Program-made: the position numbers and the translations under genes
Source: Trebonia sp036501515
Lineage (GTDB): Bacteria > Actinomycetota > Actinomycetes > Streptosporangiales > Streptosporangiaceae
NCBI GenBank assembly: GCA_036501515.1
Contig: DASYAD010000349.1
Coordinates: forward strand, 1 to 64,000
Length of the DNA: 64,000 nt
Direction of reading: 5' to 3'
Notes under the pieces: generated by a model
What the model was told of the DNA's origin: nothing
Databases searched by the model: none
Seen by the model: the letters and a program-made list of their open reading frames with translations, nothing else
Part shown: piece by piece, positions 42,815-51,844 of the stretch
Layout: each line of letters starts with the position of its first letter
How positions within the stretch are numbered: the stretch's first letter is position 1

Positions 42815-43750
42815 ATGACTGCGGATGACAACAGGCTGCCCGCCCGCCGCGCCGCCGCCCGCCTCGGCCGGGTTGGTGCGTGGAGTTTCAGCCTCGACCG
42901 GCTGCCCGTCGCCGACGCCATCGGCGTCGCCCGGGCCGTGGAGGAGCTGGGATTCGGCTCACTGTGGATCGCCGAGGGCACCGCGAGCCGCGAGGCGCTC
43001 TCGCACGCCGCCATCCTCCTGGGCGCGACCTCACGGCTGGTGATCGCCACCGGGATCGCGAGCATCTGGGCCCGCGATCCCGCCGCGACGGCCTCCGGAG
43101 CCCGGGCACTAGCGGACGCGTTCCCCGGCCGGTTCATCCTCGGCCTGGGCGTCAGCCACGTCGGCGCGGTCAGCCGCCGCGGGCACGAGTACGCTGACCG
43201 CCCGATCGCGAAAATGCGCGAGTACCTTGACGCCATGGACAGCGCAGCGCTGGCCAGCCCCGCTCCCGACCCGCCGCCGGCCCGGGTCCTGGCCGCGCTC
43301 CGGCCCCGGATGCTTCAGCTCGCCGCACAGCGGGCCGAGGGCGTGCACAGTTACTTCGTTCCCGTGGAGCACACCCGTCGCGCCCGCACAGTGCTCGGGC
43401 CCGGCCCGCTGCTGGTCCCGGAGCAGGCTGTCGTGCTTGAACGCGACCCCGCCGCCGCCCGCGCCCTGGCCCGGACCCATACCGGGCACTACCTCGCCCG
43501 GGAGAACTACCGGGCGAACCTGGTCTCCGTGGGGATGCCCGCCGCCAGCCTGGACGGCGGAGGAAGCGACGCCGCCGTTGACGCGCTCGTCGCCTGGGGA
43601 GACGAGGCGGACTGCGCCGCCCGCGTCGCCGGCCACCTGAGCGCGGGCGCCGACCACGTGGTCCTGCAGCCGATCACCGCCGAACCGTCAGCGAAAACGC
43701 TGATCGAGCAGTTCACCCGCCTCGCCGTCGTAGTGAAGGGACCGCTGTGA
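42815..43750 (+). CDS. LLM-class F420-dependent oxidoreductase (TIGR03620-like)
   Basis: 311 residues: VGAWSFSLDRLPVADAIGVA, ELGFGSLWIAEGTASREALS, VIATGIASIWARDPAATASG, FILGLGVSHVGAV, GVHSYFVPVEHTRRARTVLG. Leaderless start predicted. Its stop overlaps the GTG of the E1 gene by 4 bp, so it is coupled to a 2-oxoacid dehydrogenase component. Confidence 0.85.
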   Translation: MTADDNRLPARRAAARLGRVGAWSFSLDRLPVADAIGVARAVEELGFGSLWIAEGTASREALSHAAILLGATSRLVIATGIASIWARDPAATASGARALADAFPGRFILGLGVSHVGAVSRRGHEYADRPIAKMREYLDAMDSAALASPAPDPPPARVLAALRPRMLQLAAQRAEGVHSYFVPVEHTRRARTVLGPGPLLVPEQAVVLERDPAAARALARTHTGHYLARENYRANLVSVGMPAASLDGGGSDAAVDALVAWGDEADCAARVAGHLSAGADHVVLQPITAEPSAKTLIEQFTRLAVVVKGPL

Positions 43751-45735
43751 GCGATTCACCCGACGCCAGCGCGACAGACGGCGGGGCCGTGGACATGTAC
43801 CGGCAGATGCGGCGCATCCGCGAATTCGAGTTCCGGTCGGCCGCCTTGTACCGGGACGGCGTCGTGCCGGGCTTCGTGCACCTGTCGGTGGGCCAGGAGG
43901 CGATCGCGGTGGGCGTGTGCTCGGCGCTGCGCCCCGACGACATCATCACCTCGACCCACCGGGGGCACGGGCACGTGCTTGCCAAGGGCCTCGACATGAC
44001 CGGCATGTTCGCGGAACTGATGGGACGGGCAACCGGCATCTGCGGCGGCTTCGGCGGGTCGATGCACATCGCCGACCCGGCCCGCGGCGTCTTCGGTGCC
44101 AACGGCATCGTGGGGGCGGGCCTGCCGATCGCCGTCGGCGCGGCGTTCGCCGCCCGGCTGCGCGGCGGCGACCAGGTGGTCGCCGCGTTCTTCGGTGACG
44201 GCGCCGTCGCCACCGGCGCGTTCCACGAGGCGGTGAACCTCGCGTCGCTCTGGCACCTGCCCGTGCTGTTCGTCTGCGAGAACAACGGGTACGCCGAGTT
44301 CAGCCGCACCGAGGACCAGCAGCCGGTGCCACTGAAGCAGCGGGCCGCGGGCTACGGCATCGCGTCGGAAACCGTCGACGGCAACGACGTGGCCGCTACG
44401 GCCCGGGCCGCCGCCCGGCTCGTCGCCGAACTGCGCCAGGGAGCCGGCCCCATCCTGCTCGAGGCGGTCACGTCACGGGGACGGGGCCACTACGAGGGCG
44501 ATCCGCAGAAGTACCGGGGCGCGGAAGAGCAGGCCGCCGACCCGCTGGAACACGCCCGCGCCGCACTGCTCGAGGCTGGCGTTCCCGCCTGCGCCGTCGA
44601 CCAGGTGGACGCGGCCGCGGCCGCGGAGGCCGACCAGGCGGTCGAGGCCGCCCGCGCGGCTCCCTGGCCTGACCCCGCCCAGACAGCCGAACTCGGCGAC
44701 GTCAGGCATATCGTGGCGGCCGCGCGGATGCCCGCCGCGCCCGCGCCCGTGTCGCCGCCTGAACGGGTCCGCGGCAGCCACGCAGTCCGCCGCGCCCTCG
44801 ACGACGCCCTGGCCGACGATAACCGGGTCTTCCTCGCCGGCATCGACGTCGGCGCCGGCGGCGGTGTCTTCGCCATCACCAAAGGCCTGGCGGACAAGTA
44901 CCCGGGACGGCTCTTCGACACCCCCATCTCGGAGACCGCGCTGATGGGCCTGGGCGTCGGCGCCGCCATGGCCGGGCTGCGGCCCGTTGTCGAGCTCATG
45001 TACCTGGACTTCATCGGCGTGTGCCTCGACCAGATCATGAACCAGGCGGCCAAAATGCGGTTCATGACAGGCGGCGGCACCGAGGTCCCGCTGGTGATCC
45101 GCACCCAGTTCGGTGTCGGACGGTCCTCAGGCAGCCAGCACTCGCAGAGCCTGGAGGGGCTGCTGGCCCAGGTACCGGGCCTGGTCGTCGTTATGCCCGC
45201 CACCGTCGCGGACATGTACGGCCTGCTCCGGTCGGCGATCGACCTGCCCGCCCCGGTGGTCCTCATCGAGAACCGGATGCTGTACGAACGCAAGGGAGAC
45301 GTACCCCCGGCAGGGCACCGGACCCCGATCGGGCGGGCGAACGTGGTCCGCCCCGGCACCGACATCACGATCGTCACCGTGTCCCGCGCCCTGTATACCG
45401 CGCTTGACGCGGCCCAGGCCGCGGCCGCCGAGGGCATCTCGTGCGAGGTCGTCGACCTGCGCACCATCGCACCGCTGGACATGGAAACCGTCCTGGCCTC
45501 CCTTAACCGCACCGGACGGCTGCTGATCCTCACCGAGGGCGCCGCCGACTTCGGTGTCGGCGCCGAGGTCGCTGCCCGGGCGGCCAACGAAGGCTTCTGG
45601 TCGCTGGACGGCCCGGTGCGCCGGATGGCAGGGGCCCCTACCCCGGTCCCCTACAGCCCGCCGCTGGAACAGGCCTGGCTGCCGTCGGCGCAGCAGGTCC
45701 TGGCCGAAGTCCTGGCGCTCACCCGGGACCGCTGA
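43747..45735 (+). CDS. Thiamine-diphosphate dehydrogenase E1, fused alpha and beta subunits
   Basis: 662 residues. The alpha part (1-335) has the TPP motif FFGDGAVATGAFHEAVNLAS ... ENNGYAEFS and the phosphorylation-loop-like region. The beta part (350-660) has LAGIDVGAGGGVFAITKGL, RLFDTPISETALMGLGVGAA, TQFGVGRSSGSQHSQ and VDLRTIAPLDMETV. Normally two genes (PdhA/PdhB or AcoA/AcoB). No E2 acyltransferase or E3 is in the window, so it either borrows those from elsewhere or decarboxylates without them. GTG start, coupled to the LLM gene. Confidence 0.87.
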   Translation: MSDSPDASATDGGAVDMYRQMRRIREFEFRSAALYRDGVVPGFVHLSVGQEAIAVGVCSALRPDDIITSTHRGHGHVLAKGLDMTGMFAELMGRATGICGGFGGSMHIADPARGVFGANGIVGAGLPIAVGAAFAARLRGGDQVVAAFFGDGAVATGAFHEAVNLASLWHLPVLFVCENNGYAEFSRTEDQQPVPLKQRAAGYGIASETVDGNDVAATARAAARLVAELRQGAGPILLEAVTSRGRGHYEGDPQKYRGAEEQAADPLEHARAALLEAGVPACAVDQVDAAAAAEADQAVEAARAAPWPDPAQTAELGDVRHIVAAARMPAAPAPVSPPERVRGSHAVRRALDDALADDNRVFLAGIDVGAGGGVFAITKGLADKYPGRLFDTPISETALMGLGVGAAMAGLRPVVELMYLDFIGVCLDQIMNQAAKMRFMTGGGTEVPLVIRTQFGVGRSSGSQHSQSLEGLLAQVPGLVVVMPATVADMYGLLRSAIDLPAPVVLIENRMLYERKGDVPPAGHRTPIGRANVVRPGTDITIVTVSRALYTALDAAQAAAAEGISCEVVDLRTIAPLDMETVLASLNRTGRLLILTEGAADFGVGAEVAARAANEGFWSLDGPVRRMAGAPTPVPYSPPLEQAWLPSAQQVLAEVLALTRDR

Positions 45736-45736
45736 G

Positions 45737-46561
45737 ATGAGCGTCGTCCTGGTCAGCGGCGCCACCAGCGGCGTCGGTATGCTCACCGCCCTGGCCTTCG
45801 CCCGCGCGGGGAACGAGGTCGCCGCGGGAGCCCGGTCGGCCGAGGGCGCGGCTGCGCTGCGGCAGGCAGCGGCGGCGGAGTCGCTGCCGCTGCAGACCGT
45901 GCCACTGGACGTGACCAGCCGCGACAGCGTCGAGCAGGCCATCGGTGACATCCGGGAGCGGCTTGGGCCGGTCGACGTCGTGGTGAACAACGCGGGCGTC
46001 GTCGCCTCGGGCGTCGTCGAGTCGATCACGGAAGAGCACGCGCGGCAGGTCCTCGAGACTAACTTCTTCGGGCCGCTGCGGCTCATCCAGGCAGTTCTCC
46101 CGGACATGCGGGAACGCCGCCGCGGGACGATCGTGCTGATCGGGTCCCTGCACGGCCGCGTCCCCGCACCGGGAGCCGCCCTATACGCGGCGAGCAAGCA
46201 GGCCGCAGCGGCGCTGCACGACGCGCTCGCCTTCGAAGCCGAGCGCTTCGGCATCCGGGTATCGACGCTCGAACTCGGGCCCTACCGCACCGGCATCGGC
46301 AGCCGGGCCCTCACCGACCCGCCCCGGTCGGCGGCATACGCGGACCTGCTGACCGCGCTGCGGGAGCGGACCGCGCGGCGGCTCTCGGAGTCCGGCGACC
46401 CCGCCGAGGTCGCCGCGGCCGTCGTCAGCCTTGTCGGCGCGGACCAGGCCGGGCCGCTGCCGCTGCGGATCCCGGTCGGCCCGCACGCGGCCGAGTGGCT
46501 GTCCGGTGACCAGCGGGGCACGGAATTCCTGAACCGGCTGCGCGCGGACCTGGGCTGGTGA
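45737..46561 (+). CDS. SDR-family oxidoreductase
   Basis: 274 residues: LVSGATSGVGMLTALAFARA, NNAGVVASGVVESI, VLIGSLHGRVPAPGAALYAA (Ser, Tyr), SKQAAAALHDALAFEAE (Lys), TLELGPYRTGIG. ATG one base after the E1 stop. Probably a ketoreductase acting on the same intermediate family; substrate unknown. Confidence 0.85.
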   Translation: MSVVLVSGATSGVGMLTALAFARAGNEVAAGARSAEGAAALRQAAAAESLPLQTVPLDVTSRDSVEQAIGDIRERLGPVDVVVNNAGVVASGVVESITEEHARQVLETNFFGPLRLIQAVLPDMRERRRGTIVLIGSLHGRVPAPGAALYAASKQAAAALHDALAFEAERFGIRVSTLELGPYRTGIGSRALTDPPRSAAYADLLTALRERTARRLSESGDPAEVAAAVVSLVGADQAGPLPLRIPVGPHAAEWLSGDQRGTEFLNRLRADLGW

Positions 46562-46633
46562 CCCGGCCGTCACGTTGCCGCCCGCGCCCTCAGGTCGTCG
46601 CCGCGCGGTTAGTCGCGCCGTTCCCGCGCCCTT

Positions 46634-47413
46634 TCACAGCGCTTGGGCCTCTTCGTGCAGCAGGGCTGCCAGCGCGGGCACGTTGGACAGGAACGGCGAG
46701 TGGTCGCTGTCCATGACGCGGCGGCGCACGCCCGGCTGCCGGTCGCAGAACGACCGCTGCACATCAGGCGGAAGCGCGCGGTCCTGCGTGCACTGCACGT
46801 ACACCTTCGGAACGGCACCCCAGCGGGACGCGGACAGGCGAACCCGCGCGGCAACGGGTGCGTTGGCTTGCGGGCGCAGACGGCACGCAGCCCACCGGGC
46901 GGTGTCGGGGTCGCAGCGATTGTAGAAGAAGTCAGGCGCCAGCGCGGCGTCGAATTCGTGCGCGTGCTCGCCCGCGTTACGGCTGATGGACAGGGCACCT
47001 GACCGCGGCCCGGCCTTGCCCCCCGCCGTGGCGGATGCGGTGGCGGAGACAGCATCCCCGGCAGACTCCCCGTCGCACGGCAGGAACGCGGCCAGGTACA
47101 CGAGCTTCGCGACCAGCTCGGGCGCCTCCTCGGCCACCTGCGAGATGGTCGTGCCGCCCAGCGAGTGGCCGACCAGCACAACGGGCTCGGGCGAGGACCG
47201 CAGCATCCCGGTGACCCGGGTCACGTAGCTGTCAAATGTCACCGCGCCCGGCGGTGTCTGGTCCTCCCCCAGGCCCGGGAGATCGGGTGCCTGGACCTGG
47301 TAGCCGAGTACCGCGAGTTCCGGCGTGAGGTGCTCCCAGCACCAGGCGCCGTGTCCCGCGCCGTGGACGAGCACGATGCGCCGAACCGGCCAGCGCCCTG
47401 CGCCTTCAACCAT
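46634..47413 (-). CDS. Alpha/beta hydrolase (MenH/salicylate-esterase-like)
   Basis: 259 residues: IVLVHGAGHGAWCWEHLTPE (oxyanion region), PDLPGLGEDQTPPGAVTFDS, nucleophile elbow VGHSLGGTT, LVYLAAFLP, and His in DSDHSPFLSN. Resembles plant-type methyl-salicylate esterase and hydroxynitrile-lyase-like hydrolases. An Ala/Gly-rich insertion (SATASATAGGKAGPRSG) interrupts the cap. ATG at 47413; a far longer frame upstream is antisense to the ACAD gene and rejected. Confidence 0.82.
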   Translation of the reverse strand: MVEGAGRWPVRRIVLVHGAGHGAWCWEHLTPELAVLGYQVQAPDLPGLGEDQTPPGAVTFDSYVTRVTGMLRSSPEPVVLVGHSLGGTTISQVAEEAPELVAKLVYLAAFLPCDGESAGDAVSATASATAGGKAGPRSGALSISRNAGEHAHEFDAALAPDFFYNRCDPDTARWAACRLRPQANAPVAARVRLSASRWGAVPKVYVQCTQDRALPPDVQRSFCDRQPGVRRRVMDSDHSPFLSNVPALAALLHEEAQAL

Positions 47414-47456
47414 GTCCTGTTCCCTTTCCACCCGGTGGCAGCCAGCTGACACGGTG

Positions 47457-47549
47457 ATCGTCGCTGTGACCTCGTTACGCGGACCGTCACCCGGTTGCGC
47501 GTTCACCGCCCGCCGGTAACGCAGCGGGTAACTAGCCCTGCCGGACGGT
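47457..47549. promoter_or_regulatory. Divergent composite promoter L
   Basis: Leftward box GTTA 47474-47477 and GTCA 47486-47489 with GACGAT (minus strand) at 47457-47462. Rightward box TAAC 47517-47520 and 47529-47532 with GACGGT at 47544-47549. Boxes 27 bp apart. Confidence 0.78.
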
Positions 47550-47587
47550 GCGGTCATGGCCGTGGAACCACCAGGAGGCGACGCCCG

Positions 47588-48736
47588 ATGACCGTGCCGG
47601 CATTCCCTGGCGATGAGCTGTTCGACGATGACGAGAACGCCTTCCGCCTGGAGTTCCGGGAGTGGCTTGCCCGCCACCCCGCACCATCCAGGCCCCGCAC
47701 CGTGGACCGGACCTGGATGGACACCTACAGCGCCTGGCAGCAGTCGCTGGCTGAGGCAGGCTACGGCGCCCTCCACTGGCCGCCGGAGTACGGCGGCGCC
47801 GGGCGCCCGATCGGGCACCAGCTCGCCCAGATCGAGGAGCTCGCGAAGACCGGGACGGACGCGAAAGTCCTGATGGCGGGCCTGTACCTCATCGCGCCGG
47901 TGCTGATGTCGATCGGCACGCCGGAGCAGAAGGAGCACCTGCCAGAGATCCTCATGGGGCGCGAGCGCTGGGCGCTGCTGCTGTCGGAGCCCGGTGCGGG
48001 CTCGGACCTGTTCTCGCTGCGAACCAAGGGAGTCACCGACGGCGACACCATCCGGCTGAGCGGGCAGAAGATCTGGACATCGTTCGGGCACGTCGCCGAC
48101 TACTCGATGGCCCTGGTCCGCACCGACGCCGAAGGGAAGCGGTCGCGCGGGCTGTCGCTCGTGATCGTCGACATGACCGCGCCCGGAATCACGATCCGCC
48201 CGATCCGGCAGATGAACGGCGCCGCGGAGTTCAACGAGGTGTTCCTCGAGGACGTGCCGGCCCGGCGCGCCGATGTGGTCGGCGAGCTGCACCAGGGTGC
48301 CGCGTCGCTGTTCCTGCTCCTGTCAGCTGAGCGGACCGGACTCGGCCTGGCGGGTTACGCCAGCCTGGTGCAGAAGGTCGAGCAGCTGCGCGCGGAAGTC
48401 GCCCGCAGCGGCGACGCGCACCTGCGACGGCGCTGGGTGGAGATGTGGGCCAGGGTCGCCGCGCAGCGGCTCAACGCGCTGCGCGGCGCGGCCAACCTGA
48501 GCAGGCCCGATGGCAGCTTCGCGCCCGCATCCCTGGCCAAGTTGCAGAACGCGACCAACGCGCAAGCGCTGGCTGAGCTCGCCCTGCACGCCAGGGGGAC
48601 AGCGGCGCTCACCTTGGACGCCGACGAACACGTGGTGTCGGCGTTCCTCCGCAGCCCCGCCGACTCGATCGGCGGGGGGACGAGCGAGATACAGAAGAAC
48701 GCGATCGCGGAGAAGATTCTGGAGCTGCCTCGATGA
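47588..48736 (+). CDS. Acyl-CoA dehydrogenase
   Basis: 382 residues: YGALHWPPEYGGAGRP, LLLSEPGAGSDLFSLRTKGV, LSGQKIWTSFGHVADYSMAL, C-terminal GGGTSEIQKNAIAEKILELP. Family reaction: acyl-CoA to enoyl-CoA with FAD. ATG at 47588 after GGAGG. First gene of a rightward operon ACAD, CoA transferase, ACAD, each overlapping the next by 4 bp; with the second ACAD (49971) probably a heteromer. Confidence 0.87.
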   Translation: MTVPAFPGDELFDDDENAFRLEFREWLARHPAPSRPRTVDRTWMDTYSAWQQSLAEAGYGALHWPPEYGGAGRPIGHQLAQIEELAKTGTDAKVLMAGLYLIAPVLMSIGTPEQKEHLPEILMGRERWALLLSEPGAGSDLFSLRTKGVTDGDTIRLSGQKIWTSFGHVADYSMALVRTDAEGKRSRGLSLVIVDMTAPGITIRPIRQMNGAAEFNEVFLEDVPARRADVVGELHQGAASLFLLLSAERTGLGLAGYASLVQKVEQLRAEVARSGDAHLRRRWVEMWARVAAQRLNALRGAANLSRPDGSFAPASLAKLQNATNAQALAELALHARGTAALTLDADEHVVSAFLRSPADSIGGGTSEIQKNAIAEKILELPR

Positions 48737-49974
48737 GCGCGACAACGAACGACACAGCGCCCGTGCTTCCCCTTGAAGGGGTCCGCGTGCTGGCGCTTGA
48801 GCACTTTGTCGCGCTGCCCACCGGCACCAATGCCCTGTCCGCGCTGGGCGCCGAGGTCATCAAGCTTGAGCCGCTGGAAGGCGAGCAGGGCCGCCGGTCG
48901 CTGCCGGTGATCGAGGGCCAGGACGGCGAGGGCTACGGCTCGGCGTTCGTCCGCTACAGCCGCGGGAAGTCAAGCCTCGCCGTGGACCTCAAGCGACCAG
49001 AGGGCATTGACCTGGTCAAGCGGCTCGTGCAGCACGTCGACGTGTTCGCGGAGAACCTGCGGGCCGGCAAGGCGACGGCGCTCGGCCTCGGCCCCGCCGA
49101 CCTGGCGGCGGTCAACCCCGCCCTGATCTACGCCTCAGTCTCCGGGTACGGCAACGAAGGCGGCTCCCCCTACAGCGACTGGCCCGCGTTCGCGCCCGCG
49201 ACCGAGGCGATGGCCGGGCTCCCCTACCTGGCTGGCAGTGCCGACGACCCGCGCACCAGCACCTTCGGCGCGATCATCGACCAGGTCGGCGGGCTCAACG
49301 CGGCGATCGGCATCATCGCCGCGCTGTACGGCCGGCCCCGGAACAAGCGCGGCTACCGGGTCGACGTCTCCCTGTTCGATACGGCGCTGCAGCTCAACGA
49401 GCACAGGGTCAGCCTGGCGTCAGTCGGCATGTCCCCCGACATGGGCCGCTCGGACAAGAACGGAGTCGTCAGCCTGTTCGCCGCGTCCGACGGCTCGTTT
49501 CTCATCGCGATCTTCCGCCCCGAGCACCTCGCCCGGCTCGCCCGGCTCATCGGGGCGGAGCGGTGGCTCAGCGACCCCCGCTTCGCCAGGCGCGACGAGT
49601 GGTCGCTCCACCTCGACGACGAGATCCGGCCCGCCGTGGAACGCTGGGCCGGGAAACTCACCACCCTGGAAGCCTCCCAGGCCCTCGGCGGCATCGGCGT
49701 GGCCGCCGCCCCGCTGCTCACCGAGTCGCAGATCTTGTCCGACCCGCACGTGGCGGCACGCGACATGCTCGGGACAACCGAGGGCCTCACCCGGCCGGCC
49801 CGCGTGGTGTCGTCCCCGGTCTGGGTGAAGGGCCTGCCCGACCGCCGGACGCGGCTGGTGCCGACCGGCCACGACACGGCCCGGCTGCTGCGGGAAATCG
49901 GATTCGCCGACGACGCCATCGCCCGGCTCGCCGACGAGGGCGTGATCAAGGTCAAGGACGGGAGCGGACGATGA
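48733..49974 (+). CDS. CaiB/BaiF-family CoA transferase
   Basis: 413 residues: LEGVRVLALEHFVALPTGTN, LGAEVIKLEPLEGEQGRRSL, VDVFAENLRAGKATALGLGP, YASVSGYGNEGGSPYSDWPA, then FGAIIDQVGGLNAAIGIIAA with the probable catalytic Asp. Closely similar in layout to the gene at 61004. Lies between two ACAD genes with 4-bp overlaps, so it likely supplies their CoA thioester substrate. Confidence 0.87.
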   Translation: MSATTNDTAPVLPLEGVRVLALEHFVALPTGTNALSALGAEVIKLEPLEGEQGRRSLPVIEGQDGEGYGSAFVRYSRGKSSLAVDLKRPEGIDLVKRLVQHVDVFAENLRAGKATALGLGPADLAAVNPALIYASVSGYGNEGGSPYSDWPAFAPATEAMAGLPYLAGSADDPRTSTFGAIIDQVGGLNAAIGIIAALYGRPRNKRGYRVDVSLFDTALQLNEHRVSLASVGMSPDMGRSDKNGVVSLFAASDGSFLIAIFRPEHLARLARLIGAERWLSDPRFARRDEWSLHLDDEIRPAVERWAGKLTTLEASQALGGIGVAAAPLLTESQILSDPHVAARDMLGTTEGLTRPARVVSSPVWVKGLPDRRTRLVPTGHDTARLLREIGFADDAIARLADEGVIKVKDGSGR

Positions 49975-51083
49975 GGTTCTCCTTCACCGAGGAGCAGGAC
50001 GCGCTGCGCGCAGCGGCCCGGGCGTTCTTCGAGCGCAAGTCGCCGCAGGACGAGGTCCGGCGGCTGCTGCTCAGTGACTCCGGCTACGACGAGAGTGTCT
50101 GGGACCAGATGGCGGCCCTCGGCCTGCTGGGACTCGCGATCCCTGAGGAATTCGGCGGCGCCGGCGCGACCTTCACCGAGATCGTGGTCGTGCTGGAGGA
50201 AGCCGGCCGGGTCTTGCTGCCCGCCCCGTACTTCGCCACGGTGGTCCTGGCGGCCAGCGCGCTGCTGCTGTCCGGCGACAAGGCCGCGCAGGAACGCTGG
50301 CTGCCGGAGATCGCCTCCGGCAAGCTGATCGCCACCGTGGCGCACACTGACGACTCGGGCCGCTGGGACCCGGCAGCCATCGCCGTCACCGCCACCAGGG
50401 ACGGTGACCAGTGGCTGCTCAGCGGGGTGAAGCGATTCGTCGTCGACGGGCTGGCGGCCGGCCTCATCATCGTCGCGGCCCGGACCGGGGACGGTATCCG
50501 CCTGTTCGCCGTGGAGGCAGACGCCCCCGGGCTGGAGCGGACCGCCCAGGACGCGATGGACCTCACCCGCAGGCTCGCCGCAGTCAGCCTCACCGCCGTC
50601 CCCGCGGTGCCGCTCGGGCCGGCCGGGGATCAGTGGCCCGTCCTGGAGCGGGTCCTGCAGCTCGCTGCCATCGGTCTCGCGGCGGAGCAGGTTGGCGGGG
50701 CACAGGCCGCCCTGGACCTGACCGTCCGCTACGCCAGGGAGCGGGTGCAGTTCGGCAAGCCCGTCGGCGCCTTCCAGGCCGTCAAGCACAGGGCAGCGGA
50801 GATGCTCCTGGACGTGGAGTCGGCGCGGTCCGTCGCTTATTACGCCGCCAGCCGGGCAGCGGCCGGCGACGACGACCTCCAGGTCGCCGCGTCGCTGGCC
50901 AAGAGCTACTGCTCTGAGGCCTGCTTCCGCACCACTGCCGCCTGCATCCAGCTGCACGGCGGGATCGGCTTCACCTGGGAGCACCCGGCGCACCTGTACT
51001 TCCGCCGGGCGAAGAGCTCGGAGATATACCTGGGCGACGGGAACTACCACCGCGACCTGCTCGCCGGGCGTCTCAGTGCCTGA
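49971..51083 (+). CDS. Acyl-CoA dehydrogenase, partner subunit type
   Basis: 370 residues: MRFSFTEEQDALRAAARAFF, LGLLGLAIPEEFGGAG, ERVQFGKPVGAFQAVKHRAA, CIQLHGGIGFTWEHPAHLYF, KSSEIYLGDGNYHRDLL. The middle domain lacks the TEPxAGSD loop, as in non-catalytic halves of heteromeric ACADs. ATG at 49971 overlaps the CoA transferase stop. Confidence 0.85.
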   Translation: MRFSFTEEQDALRAAARAFFERKSPQDEVRRLLLSDSGYDESVWDQMAALGLLGLAIPEEFGGAGATFTEIVVVLEEAGRVLLPAPYFATVVLAASALLLSGDKAAQERWLPEIASGKLIATVAHTDDSGRWDPAAIAVTATRDGDQWLLSGVKRFVVDGLAAGLIIVAARTGDGIRLFAVEADAPGLERTAQDAMDLTRRLAAVSLTAVPAVPLGPAGDQWPVLERVLQLAAIGLAAEQVGGAQAALDLTVRYARERVQFGKPVGAFQAVKHRAAEMLLDVESARSVAYYAASRAAAGDDDLQVAASLAKSYCSEACFRTTAACIQLHGGIGFTWEHPAHLYFRRAKSSEIYLGDGNYHRDLLAGRLSA

Positions 51084-51187
51084 CCGGCCCAGCGGATCCT
51101 TACGGGTCAAGGGTGATTGAACTCGCCGGTACCGGGCCCTGCGGACTCGCTTGTCTCCGGTACACCACCGCAAGAAGGGAAACGTCC

Positions 51188-51830
51188 ATGACAGCGCCTA
51201 GCACGGAGCCGCTCAGCGTGGCCGAGGTGAAGGTCTACGGCGTCGCACTCGAGGGCGTCAACTTTACGATGGTCAATGTCCACGAGGGCTTTCGTTACGG
51301 CCGGCGGCCTCGACTCTTTCAACGAGTACATGAACCCGCGGCTGAAAATCCTGCGCCAAGCCGGACGGATGTTCGCCGAACGCACTCACATCAACACCGA
51401 CAGCTATCGACTGGAGGATCCGCTGTCGTTCGACGGAGCCTCCACGGTGCCGCCCCACGTGGCCGGCGACCACCCTTTCGCCGGTCTCGTCGTGACCTAC
51501 CTCGACCCCGCGAGGCCCTTCACCGGCTCGGCTGCCACGATGCCGGCGGGCACGCTCGCGCTGTCGTTCCGGCCGAAGCACGGATCATTCGACCCCTCGT
51601 CACTAGGGCTGAGCACCGGGCAGCGCGGAATGCAGTACCCGCAGACTGGCCCGGAGCCGGTGCGCCTCGTCCTGGCGCTCGTCACCGGGACGCCGACGAC
51701 CCAGCCGAGCTGGACGGCGACCATCGCCGCGGCCGTGGGGTCGCTGACGAACTCAGCGCCGCTGTGGAGCGGAGCATTTCTTCCCGTCATCCCAGGCTCG
51801 GACGCACACCTCGCATCTATCCGGGCGTAA
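51188..51830 (+). pseudogene. Unrecognised gene, apparently frameshifted
   Basis: A coding start is clear: ATG at 51188 after AAGGGA opens MTAPSTEPLSVAEVKVYGVA and continues to about 51290. Codon bias then moves to another frame that is open to 51830 (FNEYMNPRLKILRQAGRMFA, THINTDSYRLEDPLSFDGAS, HPFAGLVVTYLDPARPFTGS, MPAGTLALSFRPKHGSFDPS). Joined, this would be about 210 residues ending 14 bp before the thiolase-fold gene. I do not recognise the family. No Zn-ribbon cysteines are present, so it is not a DUF35 partner. It may be a single indel in a real gene. No box precedes it. Confidence 0.5.
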
Positions 51831-51844
51831 CAGGAGACTGACCG

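Noticed and set aside
51084..51187. A box upstream of the 51188-53017 genes
   Set aside because: No TAAY-N8-TAAY spacing found; probably read through from the ACAD operon.
51188..51830. Missing DUF35 partner for the second thiolase-fold protein
   Set aside because: No CxxC pairs or OB-fold motifs in any frame of this stretch.
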